Of a DNA stretch of 34,469 bases, positions 26,606 through 34,469 are shown piece after piece. The notes under the pieces were generated by a model, which saw only the letters and a program-made list of their open reading frames with translations, was not told the origin of the DNA and made no database searches. Position numbers and translations under genes: made by a program. Location: assembly GCA_021372585.1 (NCBI GenBank), contig JAJFUD010000036.1:1-34469 (forward strand), read 5' to 3'. This stretch comes from a bacterium. Its GTDB lineage: Bacteria > Caldisericota > Caldisericia > UBA6126. Every line of letters begins with the position of its first letter. The first letter of the stretch is position 1.

Positions 26606-29600
26606 TTATTTTGTGACCCATCGTTCGATGGTAACGGTTTGATTAATGCCATCCCAGGATACTTTCGCATCCAAAGCTTCCGAGATGAAGCGGATCGGAA
26701 CGAACGTCCTGCTATTACGAATCATAGGCGGGGCGTCCAGCACATAAATACTTTGACCGACCATCGCCATGGTATTACCGATCTGCATTGAGATAAACGA
26801 CCCTTCCAGCTCAATTTCAACTGTTTCCGATTTTGCCTGCCAGTTTACTTTCGCACCGAATGCTTCAGAAATAGCCCTGACAGGAACCATTGTCCGATTA
26901 TTAAAGATAAATGGCGAGGCATCTAAGGTGATCGCTTTCCCGTTGACATACATCGCATTTTTACCGATTGTCAACAGGATCACAAGCTTCCTGGCTACAT
27001 GAATCGTGACTTTAACTTCAGTGACCAATTCAAATTCATCGATTGCTTGAACTATCACTTCATTCTTGCCCAGTACAACAGGAACGGTATGAGAGAATCG
27101 TAAACCATCCAGCTCTACCTTCTCTAGATTGATAAACACTTTCACTTGCTGGTTTTCGACAGAACCGGTGATCGTATAGGTCGTCACATCCACGACCGGA
27201 TCCGGTATCGGGTCAATGACCAGATTCGGTCCCTTCATGACTCGGATAATCACAATTTCTTTCTTGTTTGTCCTGCCTAACGGATTGGTTGCCTGTATCT
27301 GGAACACATTCTCTTCTTTGGTTAATAAAAGCGTGACCGAGAACTTCCCGGTTTGATTGTCTACCGTGATAGGCTGACCATCCAGGGAAACCTGGCAACC
27401 CGGATTTGTTTTTCCTGACAGGATAAGGTCTTTGGCTTTTGTTTTATCAGGATACGGATCCATTTCTAAAAGCGGGGGCATCGAGGAATCTAACACCAAA
27501 ATCCTAGGTGGATTCAGCAGGACATCTTCACTTAACAGAGAAATCGTAATCACCCCCGGGTTGGTGGGACGAATATTGAAATAGGCAATGCCCTCTGCAT
27601 TCACTTCTTCTGTAGCATTCACTCCGGAACCCTGCAATTGAATTTTTTGATGGTTGAACGATTGGATTCCAACCAGTTGGAGCGTGACATCGTTATCCAT
27701 ATCCGTATAGACAGCCTGCCCTTTTAATATCACAACAGAAACGCTCCCAACCACATCGAAATCAAGCAATTTCAGAGAGACGGTTTTGTGGGGTGTCAGT
27801 TTCATGTCTGTATACAATGAAACAGCAGAAGCACCTGCCAAAGAGGGAGTCAGTTTTGTCTGGAAGGAGAGCCCGGCTTCCCAGTTGCCTGTGGAGAGAA
27901 CTTTTCCATTTTCAGTGAAACGAAATACGTCAAATAGCTTTCTCGGGGAGTCGGCATGAACGATTAACTCGTTCTCGGTGCCGGATATCAAATCAAATTG
28001 CTTATTCTGATAAGCGCCAAACGGAAGCGGATTGCCGTTCTTATCTGTCACGCTGAGAGAGAGTGGATCTACTTTGAGAGTGCTATCGGCCATCGCGAAC
28101 CAATCAAAGGCAAACACCCCATCGGGATTGAAACGTCGTTTGATGCTGGAACCGTTATCTTCCGGGGTACCTCCTGCCACATCTGCCAGGTCATTATCCA
28201 GTATCAATGGGTTGAATCCGACAAAGAATCCGATTTCACCAGGCACCACCCCAAACAGTGTAAAGGAAATCTCTCCGGTGATGGTGCTGATGGCATCCTT
28301 CGTATTGATCTTATTGTCTCCCTGTACATCCGCCACATAATATTGGCTTAGGTAAGGAGAATTATAGATACACCCCGGGCCAAACCAGTCTTTTTTGTTT
28401 TTAAGCCGTTTCTCTTCACTGACCGTTGTATCATAGAGTTTGTTCAGTTCCATGATTTCATTGTCCTGAATCGTTTTATCGCCGTTTTGGTCGAACCCAA
28501 TGTAAGCCTTTTTATCAGAATCAGCCGAGACACTCTGGTCAAATACAAAGTACGGGATTACCTGTAAGCCGGTGCCGATTAATGCCTGTTTCTCGGCATC
28601 CATGATCTTGGCTTTCACCAGATATTGGTTGCCGATACTTGGTTTTTCGACGGTCCCCTCACTATTTTTTACGGTGTATTCCACTATCGGGCGCGCCGCT
28701 TTCACATCCAGCGTACCATATTGACGGGCATCTTTGGTTTGTACCCGTAATCGGAAGGTCCCTTTGTCATTGACGACAAAGTTCTTGAATTTATAGATGC
28801 CCTTTTTCGCTTCCGAGAAATCATACTGCAACAAATTTTTGGCGCCATACAATCCTTCATTGGAAACGTTATCTGCCGCACTATTCTGCAGGTCAGTCTT
28901 AAGCCAGTAATAGGCTGGAAGAGTGACCGGAACATCATCAAAGAACAGAGCGGCTGTTTCCTGAGTGGTATTCCTGCCGCCATTCGTCAAATCGACCGGA
29001 GAACCGTCGTCTTCTTTCACGGTAAATTGCAGGCTATCCCCTTTAAACACTGTCTCTGAGGTAACGCCTGCCGTAATCACAGGAGGGTCCATGGTCACCA
29101 CGAGAGATTTCTTGGGACCACTGCTGTACCCGATCGGTACGGTAGCTTGTCCGGCGATGTAGACTTCATGGGAGAATAGTTTATTATCGACGGGGCTCGC
29201 ATATAAAGGAGTAAAGCCACGGTCATTGTTGTCATCCCCGTATTTATAGGCAGTCACATAGACAGGCATGAGTTCATTGTCGTCCAGAATCCGATTCTCG
29301 TTAAAATCGAGACCCAGCGTATCCACCACACATCCTTTAGCCTGGGAGAGCTGGAATCGGTACACACCGTTATTGACCTGGAAGGTTCTCGCATCCCGGA
29401 TGCCTCCGAACCAGGTATTGGTCGCCATATCATAGGAGCCCACGATTTCAGTTTCATACGCATTAAAAGTGATTTTACCATCTTCATTCAGGTCATCATA
29501 TGAAGAATACGCACCATAACTGCCCGATCCCGTAGAAGATTCAGGGGCTCCGGTCATCCACCCGTCTCCGGCACCGGTCAATTCGGAATATTTGGACTTA

Positions 29601-32600
29601 ATACCCCGGTCCTGCCAGATAAATACGACGGCATCATTGACTGCCCGTACACTCTGCATCGGTTCATATTCTTTAATTGTCACGGTGAACTCAGAATCTT
29701 CTTCCACCTCGATGCTTCCGGTAAAATTGCTGATATCTAATGCCCGGACCGGAATGCCCTCAATGGGCTCTTCACAGCAGTCAAAGTAACTGCCCACTCT
29801 TCCATCTGCCAATTTCACCACGATTTTAATCATGCCATAATTCACAGGAATCAGTTCATCGATCACGATGACCCTGGGAATCCCTTTATAATTCAGCTTC
29901 CTGGAATATTGCAAATACGTGTTCGCTTGGCCATAAGAGACAGCTTCCGCCATACCCGGATTGATGATGTTAGTCCAATCGTCGCCAACCAGTTCATATT
30001 CTTCATAGTTGGAGGAGTCGATATTTACTTCTCCGGATTGTTCATATTGAATGGGTATATGCTGCAGTCCCTGGAAGTCATTGTTCGCCAATGGGAACAA
30101 TGGAGTCCAGAAAGGACCGGTGAGGTCGATACTGACGATCCTGTGTGAACGGTCCGTGGATTCAAAAGATAGTAACCCACCATCCTGACTGTCTCGCAGA
30201 ACAAAATAAATCCCATAATCAGCCATTGGCAAAAACTCTGTACCCAGCTTGGTAAACTGATTTTCCCAGATGGCAGGATACCCGTTTCGACCTTCCCGGT
30301 TCGTTCCACCGGTTCTGCCGGTATGGGTCTGCCCGCCGGGATAACCGCGAAAATCGCGGATTAAGGAGGACAGAACCGGGTTATAATCCGGTTTAATGTT
30401 GGCATTGTAAGAGACATCGGAATACCGGAGTCCATGATCGAGGACCACCATTTCAGAGAAAACGATTCCGTCGTTTCTTCCTCCACCACCGCCGCCTCCT
30501 CCTGGAGGATCAGGATCTTCCGGAGGGTTAGGATCTTCGGGAGGATTGGTGGCTTGCCAACCAATCGTGATCAAACCACAATAATCAATCCCACTGGTAC
30601 CCCCGCTGATGAAATAGGGAGGGTGTTGGATCGTGCTGTTATAATCAAATAAAGCCTGGGTGGTAAAGACCCGTATGGTTAAAGGATCGGTATTGTCTTT
30701 TGGCCAGACAGGGATGGGAATCTCTCCCCCCTCCTTGCCCCACATTCCTTCGCCGTAGGGGGTAACAAACACCCACACCCCATCAGAGAGAATGGTACCA
30801 AGCGTGCCATTAAACACACCAAACGTATCCCCTTTGGTAATTTTACCTAATGGAGGAATATTCCCGGCTTTACATACGTCACATTCAACGAAATTCGCTG
30901 AACAATCAATGTCCGTAAACCGTCCGTTATACAATTCCTCTTCATTGACCGAACTAAAAGGACCGGTAACTTCGTCCTGAAAATCCAACGCGCCGAAATA
31001 CCCTTTCCCGGGAGCCGGACTCGGTTTATCTACCCACTTCCAAATCAGGTACGTGTTATCTTCATTGACCTGTACAATATATTTGATTCCACTGGAATCC
31101 TGAGCGGTAAAACTGTACAGAATGCCCGCTCCTGTGACATTGATATTCGCTAAAATGGTTTTAGAGGGAGTCGTCGCCATGTAGAGATTCGCAGGGTCAT
31201 TGACATCATTTTTATTATCCGCATCTTTAATACGAGCGATTAAATTTGGAAACCGAGAGCTGATTTTCTGTAAACAGGTCGCAGAACAACTGCCGGTTAA
31301 AGCTTCCGGTAAAACGGTCATCTGGTTAAAACTTCTGCAATCATAACGGTTCTCCAGAAATTTGGCTGTGGAGGAAGTCGTGATGTTCCAGTACCCGTAC
31401 ACCCCATCCTGAGGTCCCGTCGCATCATTGTGCATCTTTAGATTGCGGTATACTTCTATGATGATCGGTTGAAATTTCCCGTCAGCCCCGCAAGTTCCCT
31501 CATAAGGAGTGTAGGTAAACGTGTATTCAGAGGTAGCTTCGTAGATTTCTTTCATCATGTCCGAGCCATCCGGGGAACGAAGGATTAAAATCGCTCTCTC
31601 GCCGTTTTGTAAAGCCGGATAGAAGGTGACTTCAATCGTGGAAGTTTGCTCCACCTGTAAAGCCGGACTGATTCGCACATTCATGGTTGACTGTGCCGGC
31701 AGTACTTCCAGATCCATGAACCGGAAATCTCCGCATTTGCCCATGCTGATACCAGTGACTGGATTCTCATACTGCCAGGTGTCGCCGATCCGTACCTTCG
31801 AACCGCAGTCGTAATGCTGACCACGGTAGGTAACCTCGGTTAAACGAACATCATTGGCTGAGACAAGATGGTTGGAGTCAAAATCACGGTAGATAAAATC
31901 GTGTTCATCAAACAAAGAATCCGTATTGTTATCCACAAATTTTTCAATAACCATATTCTGGAGAACGAAGCCGGCATCGGCATCGCCATCGGTCACAGTG
32001 GTCCCGCTCGGATAGGAAATAACAGTGTCTCCTACCGTGACGGTGATGGAACTTAATCGGTTATCCCCCAAGGAGACCATTGAGTTATTATCTAAATCAT
32101 TATAAATAGCTCCCTGACATCCATAGATGAGGCTCCCGCTACTGTAATGCCGTAGTGTGGATGGGAATGGCAGCAATGGCAGAAAAGAGTCCGTATCGGT
32201 CTCGTTGCTGTTCATCCCGAGAAATTCTTCGCATTGAACCCCCGGCTTATAATCGTCAGACAGGTTGTAAGCCGTGGTAGAACCGCCGCTCAGATGAAAA
32301 TTCACCCCGTTATCCTTCCATATTTCCACCCCAATATACTCTCTGTATTTCAGAGCAATATTATGAAAAGTAGTGGCGGGGGCAAAAAATCTGTCTCCAA
32401 CAGGAGCGAGAGCAGTACTCTGTTGAACTGATTGTGCGTTCGCAGGCACATCATGATTCGGAGAATACAACCTGGCAGAAGTCACCGCGGGTTTTACTCC
32501 CATCCATACATCCGACTCAACGGAGATATCATATTGATTGTTTTGGCAACTGGCAAATAATAGTTCAGACATCAAAAGAATCTTGGTCTGCTTTTCTCCT

Positions 32601-33235
32601 AAGATGGCCTGGCCTAATTTAAACACCCGACCGGTAAAATCCAGGTCTGAAAAGAAAAGCGGATTCACAGATCCCAATCGGGTGAATTGATAGCCTTTTT
32701 TATGGGATAGATGGAGATAATCCCCCACTGCATATGGTCCATAGGTATTATTGGATACAATGGTGTCCACCCGGTTTGCGGATTGACTGCATCGTTCCAT
32801 AGGAGTATTGGCTTCACGGGCGTCGTGGAAATGACCATCCTGGTCGATCCAAATCTGTCCGGCATTATCTAATACAGCATAATAATGTCCCTCTAACTGG
32901 GACTGCCCTCCTGCCGCGATCACATCCACATAGAATTCCGTGTAAAAAAGAGGCTTGGATGCTTGTTGTGAGGTAGCCGGACGAGAAGCGCCAGCAGAGG
33001 GCATCGGATATCCCGCCCGTCCCCACACCTCTTCACTTCTTCGCTGCCACGGAAATTGAGAGCCATTCGTGATAGTCTCTCCCTCACGTGTTATACCTAC
33101 TGGTACCCATTGAACGGCTATAAATGTCGCCTGTTTGTTTGCGGCAAAAGCAAACAAAGGTTTGATTGGTATGACTGAGAGAAAACTCACCGCTACAGAG
33201 AGGGTGATCCACGCACTGACTAGTATTTTTTTCAT
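26606..33235 (-). CDS. Giant secreted protein with calcium-loop motifs and C-terminal CuAO_N1-like repeats
   Basis: The 2209-residue product has a signal peptide (about 1-32). I recognise no catalytic domain. Visible features are an N-terminal region of about 890 residues with many cysteines; at least six EF-hand or dockerin-type loops, for example near residues 375-390, 430-478, DLNEDGKITF (about 1243), DFNENRILDDNE (about 1306), DQNGDKTIQDNE (about 1580) and DVQGDNKINTKD (about 1635); a Pro/Gly linker (about 895-922); Ig-like domains; and two CuAO_N1-like repeats at 2078-2209 with NNRTMVPVRAISEAF and NSRTFVPIRFISEAL. AGGAAGGGG precedes the ATG. The gene lies 94 bases after the exosortase-associated gene on the same strand, with no terminator seen between. 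It is likely a large calcium-stabilised surface protein. Confidence 0.8.
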   Translation of the reverse strand: MKKILVSAWITLSVAVSFLSVIPIKPLFAFAANKQATFIAVQWVPVGITREGETITNGSQFPWQRRSEEVWGRAGYPMPSAGASRPATSQQASKPLFYTEFYVDVIAAGGQSQLEGHYYAVLDNAGQIWIDQDGHFHDAREANTPMERCSQSANRVDTIVSNNTYGPYAVGDYLHLSHKKGYQFTRLGSVNPLFFSDLDFTGRVFKLGQAILGEKQTKILLMSELLFASCQNNQYDISVESDVWMGVKPAVTSARLYSPNHDVPANAQSVQQSTALAPVGDRFFAPATTFHNIALKYREYIGVEIWKDNGVNFHLSGGSTTAYNLSDDYKPGVQCEEFLGMNSNETDTDSFLPLLPFPSTLRHYSSGSLIYGCQGAIYNDLDNNSMVSLGDNRLSSITVTVGDTVISYPSGTTVTDGDADAGFVLQNMVIEKFVDNNTDSLFDEHDFIYRDFDSNHLVSANDVRLTEVTYRGQHYDCGSKVRIGDTWQYENPVTGISMGKCGDFRFMDLEVLPAQSTMNVRISPALQVEQTSTIEVTFYPALQNGERAILILRSPDGSDMMKEIYEATSEYTFTYTPYEGTCGADGKFQPIIIEVYRNLKMHNDATGPQDGVYGYWNITTSSTAKFLENRYDCRSFNQMTVLPEALTGSCSATCLQKISSRFPNLIARIKDADNKNDVNDPANLYMATTPSKTILANINVTGAGILYSFTAQDSSGIKYIVQVNEDNTYLIWKWVDKPSPAPGKGYFGALDFQDEVTGPFSSVNEEELYNGRFTDIDCSANFVECDVCKAGNIPPLGKITKGDTFGVFNGTLGTILSDGVWVFVTPYGEGMWGKEGGEIPIPVWPKDNTDPLTIRVFTTQALFDYNSTIQHPPYFISGGTSGIDYCGLITIGWQATNPPEDPNPPEDPDPPGGGGGGGGRNDGIVFSEMVVLDHGLRYSDVSYNANIKPDYNPVLSSLIRDFRGYPGGQTHTGRTGGTNREGRNGYPAIWENQFTKLGTEFLPMADYGIYFVLRDSQDGGLLSFESTDRSHRIVSIDLTGPFWTPLFPLANNDFQGLQHIPIQYEQSGEVNIDSSNYEEYELVGDDWTNIINPGMAEAVSYGQANTYLQYSRKLNYKGIPRVIVIDELIPVNYGMIKIVVKLADGRVGSYFDCCEEPIEGIPVRALDISNFTGSIEVEEDSEFTVTIKEYEPMQSVRAVNDAVVFIWQDRGIKSKYSELTGAGDGWMTGAPESSTGSGSYGAYSSYDDLNEDGKITFNAYETEIVGSYDMATNTWFGGIRDARTFQVNNGVYRFQLSQAKGCVVDTLGLDFNENRILDDNELMPVYVTAYKYGDDNNDRGFTPLYASPVDNKLFSHEVYIAGQATVPIGYSSGPKKSLVVTMDPPVITAGVTSETVFKGDSLQFTVKEDDGSPVDLTNGGRNTTQETAALFFDDVPVTLPAYYWLKTDLQNSAADNVSNEGLYGAKNLLQYDFSEAKKGIYKFKNFVVNDKGTFRLRVQTKDARQYGTLDVKAARPIVEYTVKNSEGTVEKPSIGNQYLVKAKIMDAEKQALIGTGLQVIPYFVFDQSVSADSDKKAYIGFDQNGDKTIQDNEIMELNKLYDTTVSEEKRLKNKKDWFGPGCIYNSPYLSQYYVADVQGDNKINTKDAISTITGEISFTLFGVVPGEIGFFVGFNPLILDNDLADVAGGTPEDNGSSIKRRFNPDGVFAFDWFAMADSTLKVDPLSLSVTDKNGNPLPFGAYQNKQFDLISGTENELIVHADSPRKLFDVFRFTENGKVLSTGNWEAGLSFQTKLTPSLAGASAVSLYTDMKLTPHKTVSLKLLDFDVVGSVSVVILKGQAVYTDMDNDVTLQLVGIQSFNHQKIQLQGSGVNATEEVNAEGIAYFNIRPTNPGVITISLLSEDVLLNPPRILVLDSSMPPLLEMDPYPDKTKAKDLILSGKTNPGCQVSLDGQPITVDNQTGKFSVTLLLTKEENVFQIQATNPLGRTNKKEIVIIRVMKGPNLVIDPIPDPVVDVTTYTITGSVENQQVKVFINLEKVELDGLRFSHTVPVVLGKNEVIVQAIDEFELVTEVKVTIHVARKLVILLTIGKNAMYVNGKAITLDASPFIFNNRTMVPVRAISEAFGAKVNWQAKSETVEIELEGSFISMQIGNTMAMVGQSIYVLDAPPMIRNSRTFVPIRFISEALDAKVSWDGINQTVTIERWVTK
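30478..30545. repeat. Low-complexity tract encoding a Pro/Gly linker
   Basis: Short degenerate repeats on the plus strand (CCTCCACCACCGCC, then two copies of a unit like GGAGGATCAGGATCTTCC) encode, on the minus strand, two PPEDP units followed by eight glycines. It joins two parts of the giant secreted protein. Confidence 0.75.
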
Positions 33236-33329
33236 CTTAACCCCTTCCTAAAACCACTTTCAATCCATATCACTTATTGGCTAAAATACAGCGAAATGGT
33301 TACATCGGTTCAGTCAGAAGCGAAAACGG

Positions 33330-33791
33330 TTACGAAAGAAGGGACTGCTTGCTTTTGATCATGTACCCTATCCAGATAATAAAGGGCAGCGCTACCCGTA
33401 AAGTACCCAACATCAGAATGGTAAAATATAAATAACCGGTCTGACCCGGCTTATAAAAGGCATATTTCTCAAAAAAACGCCCCAATACTTCCACGGAGAA
33501 TAAACTCAAGAACACCCATAACAGAAAGAGGTAATTGATCTTCTTCCACGATGGGAGGGTAGTCAAATAAAGCGCCAGAAAAGGCAGGAATGAGAACATC
33601 TCCCCCGCTATTTTTTCAGATTTAATTCCTTCCCAGGCAGGAAAGTAGCTACATAGGTTTAGCAATAAATAAGCCAGCTTCAGACGAAGCCAAAGATAAT
33701 ATGGAGCGATGGGAAGCCAGATACAGTATAAAACCACTAATAAGCCGATGAAAACAGCTGTTTTTTTCAGCAGAAAAATAAAATGTTTCAT
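33330..33791 (-). CDS. Small polytopic membrane protein coupled to the exosortase
   Basis: The 153-residue protein is very hydrophobic, with probable transmembrane helices at about 9-29, 64-80, 86-105 and 122-146 and basic loops (KKTAV, SWKK, KSKQ). The ATG overlaps the exosortase stop in TAATG, which implies strict co-translation. Exosortase H loci are known to encode a small associated membrane protein next to the enzyme; this protein fits that place, size and topology, but I identify it by context more than by sequence. It could help the exosortase recognise or transfer its substrate. Confidence 0.7.
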   Translation of the reverse strand: MKHFIFLLKKTAVFIGLLVVLYCIWLPIAPYYLWLRLKLAYLLLNLCSYFPAWEGIKSEKIAGEMFSFLPFLALYLTTLPSWKKINYLFLLWVFLSLFSVEVLGRFFEKYAFYKPGQTGYLYFTILMLGTLRVALPFIIWIGYMIKSKQSLLS

Positions 33792-34336
33792 TAGGGAAAT
33801 GCTTCAGGGAACCGCTTCTGCAACTGAGTAATCCAGAGATAAAACACCATGACAACAAACCATATCAGGAATAATTGCCAAAAATACGTGTGGAGGAAAG
33901 GGAACCATTTTGGATTTTTCTGGGAGATCAGGAATAATGTCACCAACCGAATCAGATTCATGACATAGATAATAACGACTCCGATCAAGCTGATTTTATA
34001 CTTCTCCATCCATGGAAACCGGGTTGCCCAGACCCCTGCTAATAAAACAATAATGCCGTATACGCCTGTGCATTCATAAATAATCTCCATGTCGATCCCG
34101 GCCAGGATGTGAAATGTACCTTCCTGGATCTGCAATGTCGCACTGGGTGTAAACCACCGGATAATGTAATGCACCAACCATGTGGTAGCATAGGTAAATG
34201 GCTCCCGAATGAGCGTCCAATGGGTGACCCATTGAAAAACAAGTAAGAATAAGAAAAAAAAGCTGACGAAACGAAAAAACGGCTGCTTTAAAAAAAGAAA
34301 CAGCCGTTTTTGTAAAGACGTTTTCTCCGTGTTCAA
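33791..34336 (-). CDS. Exosortase/archaeosortase-family membrane protein, probably exosortase H type
   Basis: The 181-residue polytopic membrane protein has the three signature residues of exosortases: C89 in YECTGVYG, R130 in MNLIRLVTLF and H149 in FLHTYFW, each at the edge of a transmembrane helix. Exosortases are transpeptidase-like enzymes that cleave C-terminal sorting signals of exported proteins. The short length resembles exosortase H rather than the longer EpsH forms. The start is a TTG at 34336, three bases after the stop of the upstream gene, without a good ribosome site; no better start lies before the first helix. It is followed by an overlapping membrane-protein gene and preceded by a gene ending in a PxLxxWG tail, the signal expected for this family. 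Confidence 0.88.
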   Translation of the reverse strand: MNTEKTSLQKRLFLFLKQPFFRFVSFFFLFLLVFQWVTHWTLIREPFTYATTWLVHYIIRWFTPSATLQIQEGTFHILAGIDMEIIYECTGVYGIIVLLAGVWATRFPWMEKYKISLIGVVIIYVMNLIRLVTLFLISQKNPKWFPFLHTYFWQLFLIWFVVMVFYLWITQLQKRFPEAFP

Positions 34337-34339
34337 AAT

Positions 34340-34469
34340 CTATTTTATTGGTTTTTTTAAGTCTACCCGTTTGGATACTACGTAGAAAGCCAATATCATC
34401 GAGAGTAGAATGATAAACCAACCCCAGGTATTCAGGAATGGGGTAGCCATATCGTCTATCTGGTCATAG
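34340..34469 (-). CDS. C-terminal end of a protein with an IPTLxxWG-like sorting signal, cut by window edge
   Basis: A minus-strand frame is open from the right edge to a TAG at 34340-34342. Its last 42 residues include TPFLNTWG, then a transmembrane helix of about 18 residues starting WFIILLSMILAFYVV, then a basic tail (SKRVDLKKPIK). The layout of P-x-L-x-x-W-G, helix and positive cluster is that of the IPTLxxWG-CTERM signal used by exosortase H, with T-P-F-L in place of I-P-T-L. It ends four bases before the exosortase gene. The body of the protein lies outside the window, so its function is unknown. I infer that it is a dedicated substrate. Confidence 0.75.
   Translation of the reverse strand, partial: YDQIDDMATPFLNTWGWFIILLSMILAFYVVSKRVDLKKPIK

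Noticed and set aside
9001-33235. Copper amine oxidase activity
   Set aside because: Only the small N-terminal-type module is present. The catalytic domain with the topaquinone site is absent from all four proteins.
9001-33235. Sorting signals (PEP-CTERM, IPTL-CTERM or LPXTG) on the six exported proteins
   Set aside because: Their C-termini are CuAO_N1-like repeats, a PKD domain, a dockerin or a short polar tail. None ends in motif, helix and basic cluster.
34074-34421. Minus-strand frame of 115 codons overlapping the exosortase start
   Set aside because: It runs in a different frame across the 3 prime end of the sorting-signal gene and the start of the exosortase gene. Its translation lacks any family features, while both overlapped frames have specific motifs.
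1-34469. CRISPR arrays, tRNA or rRNA genes, insertion sequences, prophage
   Set aside because: No regularly spaced repeats, cloverleaf-like segments, transposase or integrase motifs were seen on either strand.

Overview
This is a bacterial chromosomal window with about mid-40s percent G+C by eye and dense coding. No rRNA, tRNA, CRISPR array or insertion sequence was seen. It has two very different halves. Positions 1-9011 are mainly a conserved housekeeping operon on the plus strand: efp, nusB, a short-chain prenyl diphosphate synthase (ispA type), dxs, nadK, recN, hflX and mtnA. The genes overlap or lie within 45 bases of each other, behind one strong sigma70-type promoter. The order efp-nusB-ispA-dxs-nadK-recN matches the Bacillus/Clostridium arrangement, but the usual interspersed genes (xseA/xseB, tlyA, argR) are absent. 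At the left edge, two small genes on the minus strand (one cut by the window) are driven from a promoter that overlaps the efp promoter.

Positions 9001-33235 hold six large or mid-sized secreted proteins built from surface-protein modules. Minus strand, in order of transcription: a Kp43-like subtilase with C-terminal PKD domain, a 290-residue protein with a copper-amine-oxidase-N-like (CuAO_N1-like) module, and a 1597-residue protein with twelve NHL repeats, a thioredoxin-like domain and CuAO_N1-like repeats. Plus strand, divergent from the protease: a SpoIID/LytB-domain protein with a cohesin-like domain and CuAO_N1-like repeats, translationally coupled to a 1600-residue protein with two PQQ-type beta-propellers, several Ig-like domains, a cohesin-like domain and a terminal dockerin. 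A bidirectional terminator separates this from a 2209-residue minus-strand protein with several calcium-loop motifs, many cysteines, a Pro/Gly linker and C-terminal CuAO_N1-like repeats.

Positions 33330-34469 encode an exosortase-type protein-sorting locus on the minus strand. An exosortase/archaeosortase-family enzyme (C89, R130, H149) is followed by a small polytopic membrane protein. It is preceded by the cut 3 prime end of a gene whose product ends in a PxLxxWG motif, a transmembrane helix and a basic tail. That tail is the signature of IPTLxxWG-CTERM substrates of exosortase H. The giant protein gene follows 94 bases downstream and may belong to the same transcription unit.

The organism is most likely an uncultured or little-studied anaerobe. 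The operon order, SpoIID, cohesin/dockerin and CuAO_N1 modules point towards Firmicutes or deep lineages with similar surface proteins (for example Caldisericota or Atribacterota). The exosortase suggests a cell envelope of a type more usual in diderms. This taxonomic reading is inference. Functionally, the right three quarters of the window look like a cell-surface assembly cluster: export, sorting, processing (subtilase), peptidoglycan binding (SpoIID), protein-protein docking (cohesin/dockerin) and display of beta-propellers.
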